From: Methylophilus sp. Leaf416 | GTDB lineage: Bacteria; Pseudomonadota; Gammaproteobacteria; Burkholderiales; Methylophilaceae | NCBI RefSeq assembly: GCF_001424665.1 | Contig: NZ_LMQS01000005.1 | Coordinates: 322 to 64,321 of the forward strand | DNA length: 64,000 nt | Direction: 5' to 3' | Shown: positions 39,201-47,211 of the stretch, piece by piece | Layout: each line of letters starts with the position of its first letter | How positions within the stretch are numbered: the first letter of the stretch is position 1 | Position numbers and translations under genes: made by a program | Notes under the pieces: model-generated | The model's input: only the letters and a program-made list of their open reading frames with translations | Database searches by the model: none | Told to the model about the DNA's origin: nothing

Positions 39201-42200
39201 CGGTCCTGCATCCTCCTATGGAGAACCTGCCGGTGCTGCGCAATTAATGGATGGCGTTTTCCTGGCCGCTTATAAAAAGCGACTGGTCGAATCACAGGTG
39301 AGCTTTGATCCGCAGTTTGACTTTCACTTTTATGACCTGGATTTTTGCCGTACCGCCACCCGTGCCGGATTGCAACTGGGTGTGTGGCCTTTGCGCATGA
39401 CCCATCAAAGTGGCGGTGCATTTGGTACCCAGCGCTGGCGGGATAAATACCTGCAATATGCGCAAAAATGGGAACCAGCATTGCAAACACCATCCGCAGC
39501 GCTGGAAGCCTCCATTGCTGAAGTGTTTGACCAGGCAGCTGCGGAGCAGCAACTGGGCCGGTATGCTGCAGCACGCGCGCTGTACCAGGAAATCCTGCAG
39601 ATTCATCCCCGGCATGCATTGTCATTACATAACCTGGGCCTGATTGCCTGGGATGAGCAACAGCACACGCAAGCGATTGCTTTATTTGAGCAGGCTCACA
39701 GATTGGAGCCCGAGCAATGGCAATTATTGAGTAATTACCTGAATGCGTTACACGGTTCAAATGACCCTCAATTCCAGGAAGTACTGGGACAGGCATTGCA
39801 ACGCGGCCAGCATACGCAAGCACTGAACGCTTTGCTAGCCTCATGGGGATTGGCAGAGCAGGCGACCAGTGTTCAAGCCCTGGAAGCTGAGGAGGCGGAT
39901 TTACTTGGTCTGTTTGAGCTTGCCAAATACACCGAGATGCAACAGCGTTTGGACAGTGTGTTGCAACAGCACCCGGACTGGCTGAACGGCTGGAAAATGC
40001 TGAGCGACGTACGCATGTTGCTGAAGGAAGATGCACGCGAGCCGGCCAAGCGCGCCCTGGCACTCAATGCTAATGACCCGATAGAGCATTGCTATTACGG
40101 CCTGGTGCTGAAAGCACAGGGTGATTTGACCGCTGCCGTCCAGGCATTTGAACAAGCCATCGCACTGAAACCGGATTACGCAGCTGCCTACAATAACCTG
40201 GGTATTGTGCTGAAAGACCTGGGTGCCGTGGATAAAGCGATCGCCCACTTTAAACAGGCACTGACATTACAACCTGGCGATGCCGGTTGTTTCAGCAACC
40301 TGCTGTTTTGCATGAGCCATGCGCAAGGCATTCCCGCAGCAGAATTATTGCAGGCCCACCAGGCCTATGCAGAATTATATGAAGCACCGTTAAAAGCTCA
40401 CTGGCAGCCACATGACAATGACCGAGACCTGGATAGGCCACTGAAAGTAGGCTTTGTGTCTGCTGATTTTAGGGCGCATTCCATTCCCCATTTCCTCAAG
40501 CCATTGTTGCTTGGCTTGGCAAGTAACCAGCAACTGGAGTTGCATGCTTATTACAACCATCCAATAAGCGATCAAGTCACCGCAAAAATGCGTGAATATT
40601 TTGCCAGCTGGAAAGACGTCACTGAGCAGTCTGATGAGGCTCTGGCAAATACAATCCGCCAGGATGGCATTGATATCCTGATTGATTTATCCGGCCATAC
40701 CTCAGGTAACCGCCTGCTGACATTTGCCAGGAAACCTGCGCCTATCCAGCTTAGCTGGCTGGGCTATATGAACACCACAGGCCTGGCTGCTATGGATTAC
40801 TACCTGACGGATGAGGCATTGACGCCGGTTGGTGAGTTTGATGCCCAGTTCACTGAAAAACTGGTGCAGTTGCCGGTAAATGCGCCATTTATGCCAGATA
40901 CAAGCATGTCTGAGGTTAAGCCATTGCCTGCGTTAAGCAATGGTTATATCACCATTGGCTGCTTTAACCGCCCGAACAAAATCACGCAGGCCACCGTACA
41001 GTTATGGGCGCAGCTAATGCAAGTTGTACCAGATAGCCGTATGATCCTGGGGGGTATATCCTCTTCAGAGAATGGCAGTCATCTGGTGAGCTGGTTTCAG
41101 GAGGCAGGCATCGCGGGTGACCGCCTGCAACTGGTTGCGCGCAGTCACATGGCTGACTATTTACAGCAATACCATCGTGTAGATATTTGCCTGGATACCT
41201 TTCCGTCGAATGGGCTCACCACTACCGCCCATGCCTTATGGATGGGTGTACCTACGCTTTGCCAGGTAGGTGATCGCCTCAACAGCCGCGGTGCAATGGC
41301 ATTGATGCAGCATGCGGGTTTAAACAACTGGATTGCTGCAGATGCACAGGCCTGGATAGCTCAAGGGGCCACTTTATGTGCTGATCTTGCAGCGCTGGCA
41401 GAAGTACGTAACGGCATGCGTGAGCGCTTGCAACAGTCATTGTTGTCACAGCCTGCCAAATTGTCAGCCACCCTGGCTGATGCATTACGCGTGATGTGGC
41501 AACGCTGGTGCCAACACCAGCCTGCACAATCTTTTAACATGCACTTGCTTGCAGAAGAGAGCGACGCCCTGGCGTCACCTGCAACCCAACTGACCGCAAC
41601 CAAACAAATGACCTTAAAAGGACCCACCATGGAAACTTTAGCGATGCAATCTGCCCCTGCGGAAACAGCTTTAGACTCACAAAACGCTCACCAACAGACA
41701 CTGGAACAAACCGTTGAAGAAGTCTTGCAACTGGCGATACAGCACCAGGAAAAAGGAGAGTTGGCTGAGGCAGCAGCGCTGTACCAGGAGATTCTGGGGA
41801 TTGCCCCGAAACATGATGTGGCTTATTACGGGCTGGGGCTTATTGCTTTGCAGGAATCCGCTAAAGCAGCGTTGCCATTACTAGAGCAGGCTGTGATCCT
41901 GGCACCACAAACGCAGGATTACTGGACTGCCTATGTGCACGCCTTAATGCAAACCACGAACCAGAAAGAAGTGACTGAGGTCATCGCTTTCGCCAGACAG
42001 CATGGTTTGTCCGAAGCAGCGATTCAGCAACTGAACCAGGCTTGCCAGGAATTTTACGCGCAGGCTGCGCCGGTGAATGTTGCACTTGTTGCCACAGGCA
42101 ACCAGAAGCCAGCAACTGTTGGTGGTTATATTTACCGCGCGCAAGACAACTTTTACCAGCGTGCGCAGGCGGAAGCCTTTGGCTATGAGGATGCCGGTAA

Positions 42201-43800
42201 TGCCGAGCAACGTTTGTATGACATCATCCGCCAGGCCCGCGACAAAAGTGTATTTTCGGATGAATTGGCTTCCAAAGCGACTGACTGGCCCAGCTATTAC
42301 CACCTGACTTCACAACGCGCAAACCTGTTGCGTCCTTTTGCAGAGAAAATAGCTAACGGCAAGGTACTTGAGCTGGGTGCCGGTTGTGGTGCGATCACAC
42401 GTTTCCTGGGTGAGCTGGGCGGGGAAGTGGTCGTGGTGGAGGGCAGTCCTAACCGCGCCCGTATCATCGGCCAACGCTGCGCTGAGTTAAAGAACGTCAA
42501 TGTATTCTGCGATTTGATCCAGTCTTATGAGACGGATGAAAAATTTGATGTCGTCACTTTGATTGGCGTGCTGGAATACGCACAAGTGTATGTCAAGGAA
42601 CCTAATCCGCTGCTGACTTTACTGCAAAAAGCCAAGTCTTTCCTGAAAGAAGACGGCATGCTGATTGTGGCGATTGAGAACCAGCTGGGCCTGAAGTATT
42701 TCAACGGCGCGCCTGAAGACCATATGGGTCAGGCGATGTATGGTATTAATGATTCCTACAGCACTACCAGCCCGATCACCTTCGGCCGCGTCGAGCTCGA
42801 TGCATTGATCCGCAGCGCCGGTTTTGAAACGACAGAACTGTATGTGCCACTGCCTGATTACAAAACACCGGTCACTGTGATTTATCCTGAAGGGTTTAAC
42901 ATTGCGCATAAAGCAGCAGGCTGGGATATCGGTGCTTTGGCTGCCGGTTCAGTCGTGCATGACAGACAATCGCCACGTCATCCTACCTTCTCGCTGGAAA
43001 ATGCATGGAAAGTCCTTGCCCGCAATAACCTGGTAGAAGACATGGCCAACTCGTTTATGTTCGTGGCTTACCCTACGCAGCAAACCGGCAAACAGCATCC
43101 TGAGGTACTGGCAGCCCATTATGGTTGCCAGCGCCAGGCAGTGTTCAGCAAGGAAACCCAATTCGTGCAGGCTGACAAGGGATTGGTAACACGCACGCGT
43201 AATACCGGTGAGACTGTCAAACTGCTGACAGCAGACTGGGAACAATCTCCATACCACGGCGGTACTTTATGGATGGATAAACTGACCCAGTTGGTGAATC
43301 GTCCCGGATGGCATGTAGAGCATCTGGCTGCCTGGGCTGAAGTATGGGTAAAAGCACTTGCTGCCAATGCAACACAGAGTGGACATACCCTTCCGGAGTT
43401 TGCCGGAGCAACAGATTTGCTGCCATCAAAATACTTTGATGCCACACCGACTAATTTCGTGATGGATACACAAGGGCAAGGCCACTTCTTTGACCTAGAA
43501 TGGGACTTTGCTATTCCGCTGCCAGTGTCATTTGTGGCATTGCGTGGCCTGTTCCTGACATTGCATCGCATCCGTGGCTGCGCCAAGCCGCATGCGAATA
43601 CGCCATCTAATATTGGAGGCTTGTCACTGGCTATCCTGGAGATACTGGGGTATACCTACCAGGATCATGAGTTGCAGGCGTTTATCAGTGTATTCAACCG
43701 TTTGCAGAACCTGATCCAGGGCTTGCCGGAACAACATGTGAATGGCTTGACGGCGGAATTCTCCCGCGCTGTATTGCCGGTGCGTCAGCTGTTTACTTAA
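36235..43800 (+). CDS. Giant TPR / dual O-GlcNAc-transferase-like (GT41) / GT2 / methyltransferase protein
   Basis: 2521 residues, cytoplasmic by appearance. Order: TPR repeats about 40-440; GT41 module about 475-830 with His489 (RRHPVG) and Lys655 (NYTK) at the positions of the key His498 and Lys842 of human OGT, and DTFPFSGGTTT; GT2-like domain about 857-1078 with the DD pair at 925 (HDDVW) and FDFHFYDLDF; second TPR block about 1098-1380; second GT41 module about 1400-1750 with His1415 and Lys1582; linker; third TPR block about 1828-1950; class I SAM methyltransferase about 2035-2225 (VLELGAGCGAITRFLG); unrecognised C-terminal part to 2521. Such TPR-glycosyltransferase fusions decorate flagellin in other proteobacteria. 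An internal ribosome site and ATG at 41629 (residue 1799) suggest fusion of two genes. Confidence 0.88.
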   Translation: MRLSSDVSSSAHSLQRDCSYWMQQLVEAWKQGDWPVCLTLAQKITTDFPEEGLAWKLLGSLYQQQDQLSAAVEAFSQAGKLLKKDAEVFYNLANVHAQLQEHPQAIKHYRQTLKLSPAFSRAYANWASVLKKTGQLKEAEKLLRRGLNIHQQDGRVNFELATLLHEADKPLEAIQYYREAAAIEPGNAIIFFNMAVALELLGNESEAIQAYETAIAHQPDYVEAYSYLGALYLKKANFNEAEQWLLAGYAVNSQELSILKNLAKLYRVTQRTREYQHYVDQVMRMQDFNAEQLNNVAAELLDQCLYAEAERYCNKALEQDPGNPYIYGNLGLIENARSAFDKACLNFEKALELLPDSEVILSNYSISLRLLGRYPEAIASLEKAIALKPDHLSAYINLSSIYLDLGKAELAIEILEKVLVQDPDHVMALRNLLFSDSYVNYLTEEKHTAYVARLGQLMMQEKTPFEAWNIHKNDQRLRVGIVSADLRRHPVGYFIENWVKHFNPGQLEVYGYSTDGREDVLTHELKGYCNEWRSLAGLTDEQAARLIHNDGIHVLLDLSGLTGGTRLPVFAWKPAPVQAAWLGYWGTTGLPVMDYVIADPVSVNAQVAKRFTEQIAYLPHTRLCFTAPPFDIAVNALPAEQSGVVTFGCYQNYTKVTDAVLTLWGRIFAAQPAARLRWQCKTFNDAAARAETVERLANVGINAERCELLGMVTREAYLKSHHAVDMILDTFPFSGGTTTCEALWMGVPTLTLLSDTLIGRQGASMLTCAGLSDWVAETADEYVEKAVTFANDLPALATTRLGLRAKVLQSPLMDAALFAQDFERLLFSLWQQATSGLTENQLLARAPVQAVFSGEQPVWVVSATRMSEEAFWRDAALGKSLKRHMRQDARLVARIACENTRGLSEIFNDAIAAAPDDALLVFIHDDVWIDENTFVQTITDGLQQYDVIGVAGNARIQPGQTGWCFVDTKFTWDDTAYLRGAVSHGQHAFGPASSYGEPAGAAQLMDGVFLAAYKKRLVESQVSFDPQFDFHFYDLDFCRTATRAGLQLGVWPLRMTHQSGGAFGTQRWRDKYLQYAQKWEPALQTPSAALEASIAEVFDQAAAEQQLGRYAAARALYQEILQIHPRHALSLHNLGLIAWDEQQHTQAIALFEQAHRLEPEQWQLLSNYLNALHGSNDPQFQEVLGQALQRGQHTQALNALLASWGLAEQATSVQALEAEEADLLGLFELAKYTEMQQRLDSVLQQHPDWLNGWKMLSDVRMLLKEDAREPAKRALALNANDPIEHCYYGLVLKAQGDLTAAVQAFEQAIALKPDYAAAYNNLGIVLKDLGAVDKAIAHFKQALTLQPGDAGCFSNLLFCMSHAQGIPAAELLQAHQAYAELYEAPLKAHWQPHDNDRDLDRPLKVGFVSADFRAHSIPHFLKPLLLGLASNQQLELHAYYNHPISDQVTAKMREYFASWKDVTEQSDEALANTIRQDGIDILIDLSGHTSGNRLLTFARKPAPIQLSWLGYMNTTGLAAMDYYLTDEALTPVGEFDAQFTEKLVQLPVNAPFMPDTSMSEVKPLPALSNGYITIGCFNRPNKITQATVQLWAQLMQVVPDSRMILGGISSSENGSHLVSWFQEAGIAGDRLQLVARSHMADYLQQYHRVDICLDTFPSNGLTTTAHALWMGVPTLCQVGDRLNSRGAMALMQHAGLNNWIAADAQAWIAQGATLCADLAALAEVRNGMRERLQQSLLSQPAKLSATLADALRVMWQRWCQHQPAQSFNMHLLAEESDALASPATQLTATKQMTLKGPTMETLAMQSAPAETALDSQNAHQQTLEQTVEEVLQLAIQHQEKGELAEAAALYQEILGIAPKHDVAYYGLGLIALQESAKAALPLLEQAVILAPQTQDYWTAYVHALMQTTNQKEVTEVIAFARQHGLSEAAIQQLNQACQEFYAQAAPVNVALVATGNQKPATVGGYIYRAQDNFYQRAQAEAFGYEDAGNAEQRLYDIIRQARDKSVFSDELASKATDWPSYYHLTSQRANLLRPFAEKIANGKVLELGAGCGAITRFLGELGGEVVVVEGSPNRARIIGQRCAELKNVNVFCDLIQSYETDEKFDVVTLIGVLEYAQVYVKEPNPLLTLLQKAKSFLKEDGMLIVAIENQLGLKYFNGAPEDHMGQAMYGINDSYSTTSPITFGRVELDALIRSAGFETTELYVPLPDYKTPVTVIYPEGFNIAHKAAGWDIGALAAGSVVHDRQSPRHPTFSLENAWKVLARNNLVEDMANSFMFVAYPTQQTGKQHPEVLAAHYGCQRQAVFSKETQFVQADKGLVTRTRNTGETVKLLTADWEQSPYHGGTLWMDKLTQLVNRPGWHVEHLAAWAEVWVKALAANATQSGHTLPEFAGATDLLPSKYFDATPTNFVMDTQGQGHFFDLEWDFAIPLPVSFVALRGLFLTLHRIRGCAKPHANTPSNIGGLSLAILEILGYTYQDHELQAFISVFNRLQNLIQGLPEQHVNGLTAEFSRAVLPVRQLFT

Positions 43801-43820
43801 TGAACGGGGTTTGATGAAAG

Positions 43821-43853
43821 AAAGCCTGCCATTGCGAAGTGGCAGGCTTTTTT
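43821..43853 (+). terminator. Terminator of the giant gene
   Basis: AAGCCTGCCA / TGGCAGGCTT perfect 10-bp stem (43822-43831 and 43840-43849), loop of 8, followed by T's; 21 bases after the stop. Confidence 0.92.
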
Positions 43854-43937
43854 ATGGTTGCTGGATATGAAGCTCAGCAGACTAGCAAACTGTACGCTTA
43901 GTTTGCTTGCAACAAAGAGCAGTAGCTTTGAGGGTTT

Positions 43938-44635
43938 AATCGGTATTTCTTTGGTTATTCACCTATGTATTTCGCCTTTATGCGAGTTACTTTTCTTTGC
44001 TTGCCCAAAGAATAAGTAACCAAAAGAAAGGGCACCCTAGCTCCGCTTGTTTCCTGCGTTGCTCGTCAAAATAAGCGGTCGCGAAACTCGCCCTGACAAG
44101 CCACACACTTCGTGGCTTGTTGCGGAGCTCAGACAGTCGCACCCTTCCTCCTTATTTTGACTCCGCTACTCGGCGCGTCAGATAGGGAACCCTGAAAGAC
44201 ACTACGCAGTTATTTGGGTAAGTTTCCTAACATTGCATCCCGCTCGACTAGCGTAAGAAAACAAATCAAAAGCAAAGCAGAAAGATAGTTGGCGGGTTCG
44301 TCTTAAATTACACAGGTGCTTAGCGCCCTCAATCCCAACCCGTTTAACTAACGTTCCATCGTGATGGTTTTAAACGGGCCCCTATCTGACGCGCCGAGTA
44401 GCGCAGTCAGCGTGGGAGTCTTCGGCCAGCGTCTGTTTGAGTTCCGCGGTGGCTTGCGTTCTTTGCAAGCCGCTAGGGCGAGTTTTGTTGGACGCCCACG
44501 TTGACGAGCAACGCAGGGAAAAAGCGGAAGCTAGGGTGCATTTCTTTTGGTTACGTTTTCTTTGGGCAAACAAAGAAAAGTAACTCGCCTAGAGGCGAAA
44601 AAGAACGCTTAATACACCCTAAGAAATACCGATTA
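43938..44635. repeat. 0.7-kb long inverted repeat filling the gene-free gap
   Basis: Two arms of about 250 bp (43938-44185 and 44382-44635) are reverse complements with scattered differences: TAATCGGTATTTCTT at 43938 versus its complement ending 44635, the GCGAGTTACTTTTCTTTG blocks at 43982 and 44588, and a perfect 22-bp inner pair at 44164-44185 / 44382-44403. The 196-bp centre carries a nested hairpin (CCCGTTTA/TAAACGGG, 44339-44378). Together with the terminator this accounts for the 904-bp interval 43801-44704, in which I see no credible gene. The GAGTTACTTTTCTTT-type sequence is a dispersed intergenic element I associate with many beta- and gammaproteobacteria; no transposase is present. 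Confidence 0.75.
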
Positions 44636-44704
44636 GGAACTTCACATATCAGCCAGCAGGTGAGTACAATCATGTTGCGCTAAATCCCTGCCAGCACTGA
44701 AAAT

Positions 44705-46096
44705 CTAGAACATCGTTTCCATGCATTTACGGATATGCGGAATAGAAGCCGCTGAATTAGGCGCATGCTTGCTCAGTTTCACCAGCGTCTGCAATGCCTT
44801 ATCCGCCTTTTGCTGCAAACAATATACTTCCGTCAGATTGCTCAGCGGAATCGCAGGGTTTTCCTGCGCGAAATGCACCGCTTTTTCCAGCAGCATCTCG
44901 GCATCTTCAAATTGCCCCTGGCTGACCAGCAAGGTACCCAGGTCGTTGTAGGGTTCCCAGCAGGTACTGCCTTTTTTGATCAGCTCCAGCATGATCTGGG
45001 TAGACAGTTGCATATCGCCTTCTGCAGCCAGCTGTTCTGCATGCTGGTAAGTCGTACGGTCGATTTCCACCTGGGCTGTCAGTGGTGGTGTCGGTAATGG
45101 CTGGCATTGCAAGGCTGCGACCATATTGTCCACAATCAATCTGGCGCTTTCACCAAGATGGGCAAATTGCTGTTTTTTATTCGTATCAATCTCGGTCTGG
45201 TATTGCTGCGGATTCTCCAGCACATTCAATACGGTGTCGCGCAGGTTGGCGCGTGTGGTTTTGGTGACATAATCATATGGCACGCAAGCCGGTCTTGGCG
45301 GGTTGGTGTCAGGAATCACCCAGTCAATCACTGCCACGCCGGGCACGTCCAGCAGCAAAGCTTCGGTCAGCACACTGGATTCGTCAGATACCATGACATC
45401 GGCCAGCCCCAGGCAGTACATAATGCTGATCTCGCGATCAATCACATAGACATTGTCGGCGCAGCCTCTGTGCAGGGCATCCATCTCGTCAATATTATTC
45501 AGCACCCAGCGGTATTTTTCTGACCAGGGCGCCTGTTTCAGCAGGAGGTTGACCGGCAAATCTTTTAACGCCTGTACAAAGTCATCCTGCTTGCCGTGGT
45601 TTTCCCATGAAGGAGCATATAACACAGAGCGCTCGTATTTCAGGCCCAGTTGCTCGCGCAAGGCTTTTGCCTGCTGCTTGAATTCATCCTGGTTGCGGTA
45701 GACCAGGTCGGCCTTGGGCCAGCCCAGGTCAAATACGCCTAATTTAGGCCTGGCCTTGGCAAATACTGCCTGTGTTTGCCAGCGTTCTACCCAGTTGGCG
45801 CCGGGTACGATGCCCATATCAAAGGCATCCCACGGTTCGTGATGCCAGAAATGCGGCCAGATATCATGGCGCTGTGCCAGATCGTGCAGCAATATGATGG
45901 AAAAGCCGGCATTGGGCTTGCAAGCATGCTCGCAATAGACACCGATTTCAGCATATTGCCTGGAATCCATGCTCCATTGAATCGGAAAACCTCTGCCTGC
46001 CGCTTCATCCGCGATAGGTGCTAATGCCTGGCGCTCGCAATTATCGGTATAAAAGAAAGTAATCGCAGGCAGGGTGCTAAGTGTGGATGTCGTCAT
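44705..46096 (-). CDS. CDP-glycerol glycerophosphotransferase-like protein with TPR tail
   Basis: 463 residues. Residues 1-335 resemble the CDP-glycerol:poly(glycerophosphate) glycerophosphotransferase fold (SVLYAPSWENHGK, SDESSVLTEALLLDVPGVAVIDW), enzymes that move a phospho-alcohol from a CDP-activated donor to a polymer. Residues about 345-455 are TPR-like (YNDLGTLLVSQGQFEDAEMLLEKAV). Last gene of the phosphonate operon, 9 bases after the methyltransferase. Inference: it transfers aminoethylphosphonate from CMP-AEP to a glycan. A plain glycosyltransferase-B role is the alternative. Confidence 0.7.
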   Translation of the reverse strand: MTTSTLSTLPAITFFYTDNCERQALAPIADEAAGRGFPIQWSMDSRQYAEIGVYCEHACKPNAGFSIILLHDLAQRHDIWPHFWHHEPWDAFDMGIVPGANWVERWQTQAVFAKARPKLGVFDLGWPKADLVYRNQDEFKQQAKALREQLGLKYERSVLYAPSWENHGKQDDFVQALKDLPVNLLLKQAPWSEKYRWVLNNIDEMDALHRGCADNVYVIDREISIMYCLGLADVMVSDESSVLTEALLLDVPGVAVIDWVIPDTNPPRPACVPYDYVTKTTRANLRDTVLNVLENPQQYQTEIDTNKKQQFAHLGESARLIVDNMVAALQCQPLPTPPLTAQVEIDRTTYQHAEQLAAEGDMQLSTQIMLELIKKGSTCWEPYNDLGTLLVSQGQFEDAEMLLEKAVHFAQENPAIPLSNLTEVYCLQQKADKALQTLVKLSKHAPNSAASIPHIRKCMETMF

Positions 46097-46105
46097 GATC
46101 AGTCG

Positions 46106-46804
46106 TTATCCATGTAAATGTTTGGAGAAAATCACACTGAAGCGAAATTCGCTTTGCGTATAGTTGGGCACGCAGCTTTCGAAGGCCTGGTGCGGCCATT
46201 GCGGCAACTGATTGATAAACCATTCCGGAGTGTAATAAGTGTGGTGCAAACCACGGTATTTCTCTTCGTATTCAGCCTCAGTTAGCGCTTCACGGCGAGC
46301 CAGCTCACAGGCTGCCCTAGTGGCTGCATTCGGGACATCCAGTATGGCAATACCATGCCTGGCTTTTTTCCACATGGCTTGTAATACCTGTGCGGCGGTC
46401 GCTTCATCGAAATAGTGAAACACGCTATTGGCAATGACAAAATCGTAGCCTGTTTCGGTATCGAGAGACTGCGCACCTTGTACCAGGAATTCACCGTCTG
46501 GCATGGCTTTTTGAGCGGCTGCTATCAAACCTGCGGCATAATCCAGGCCGCCGACTTCCAGTGCCATTTGTTCACGCAATGAGAAAAGGAAAGCGCCGGC
46601 ACCGCAACCAACTTCAAATACGGAGTTGCCCGGTTTCAGGCCCAATTTTTCACTGATGCGGCGGGTATATTCCTGCCAGTCGGCCAGGTTGATCTTGCCG
46701 GCACCGCTATCAAAGCCATCCAGCGAGATCAAGGTCTCGAGCGTGATTGCATGTTGCGGTTGCAGGGTACGTTTTTCCCAGATTTGTTGCCATAAATTGC
46801 TCAT
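46106..46804 (-). CDS. Class I SAM-dependent methyltransferase
   Basis: 232 residues; SAM motif I VFEVGCGAGAFLFSL near 60, motif II/III YDFVIANSVFHYF, then AILDVPN. ATGA overlap with the upstream cytidylyltransferase. In a phosphonate operon, N-methylation of aminoethylphosphonate or methylation of the acceptor sugar is plausible; neither is shown by sequence. Confidence 0.8.
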   Translation of the reverse strand: MSNLWQQIWEKRTLQPQHAITLETLISLDGFDSGAGKINLADWQEYTRRISEKLGLKPGNSVFEVGCGAGAFLFSLREQMALEVGGLDYAAGLIAAAQKAMPDGEFLVQGAQSLDTETGYDFVIANSVFHYFDEATAAQVLQAMWKKARHGIAILDVPNAATRAACELARREALTEAEYEEKYRGLHHTYYTPEWFINQLPQWPHQAFESCVPNYTQSEFRFSVIFSKHLHG

Positions 46805-47211
46805 GAGTTAGCTTCCATTTTTTGACTGACGGCTTTGAGCACACGAGCACGCAACTGTGTGCTGCTGATGCCTTCTGTGCGTGGCAGGATATGTAGTTTT
46901 TCAGCCGCGATCGGATTACTGTTATCGTGGCCGTGTACCAGTAAATCAATATTGTGCTGCGCTAAAAACGCTTCATCCAGCAGCCAGGGGCTGGGCACAA
47001 CTTCATCGACATCTCGCATCGCCAGTAACACTTCTGCACGAGCGGTATAATCCAGCTCAGGCTCATAGCCTTTCTTGCTGCGGATTTCTTCGTCGGTGGT
47101 CAAGGCCACTACTACGTGACCTAGCTGTTTCGCCTGTTTTAGCAGGCGGACATGCCCGTGATGGATCAGGGTGGCGGACATATCAACCATGATGCGTTTT
47201 GGTGCGTTCAC
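46801..47211 (-). CDS. TagD-like cytidylyltransferase
   Basis: 136 residues, a free-standing nucleotidyltransferase of the glycerol-3-phosphate/phosphonate cytidylyltransferase type: HHGH (residues about 17-20) and RTEGISST near 110 are the CTP-binding motifs. Start is GTG 47211, overlapping the stop of the transaminase gene (GTGA). Likely activates aminoethylphosphonate or a related phospho-compound with CTP. A second such domain is fused to the PEP mutase. Confidence 0.85.
   Translation of the reverse strand: MNAPKRIMVDMSATLIHHGHVRLLKQAKQLGHVVVALTTDEEIRSKKGYEPELDYTARAEVLLAMRDVDEVVPSPWLLDEAFLAQHNIDLLVHGHDNSNPIAAEKLHILPRTEGISSTQLRARVLKAVSQKMEANS

Noticed and set aside
39179-40063. 294-codon open frame on the minus strand
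   Set aside because: Lies wholly inside the 2521-residue gene, has no family resemblance; a shadow of the high-GC3 coding strand.
44382-44573. 63-codon minus-strand frame
   Set aside because: Falls in the inverted-repeat arm; spurious proteins are commonly annotated from this kind of element.
43938-44635. Insertion sequence or CRISPR
   Set aside because: No transposase frame, no regular spacers; only two long arms. No CRISPR array elsewhere in the window either.
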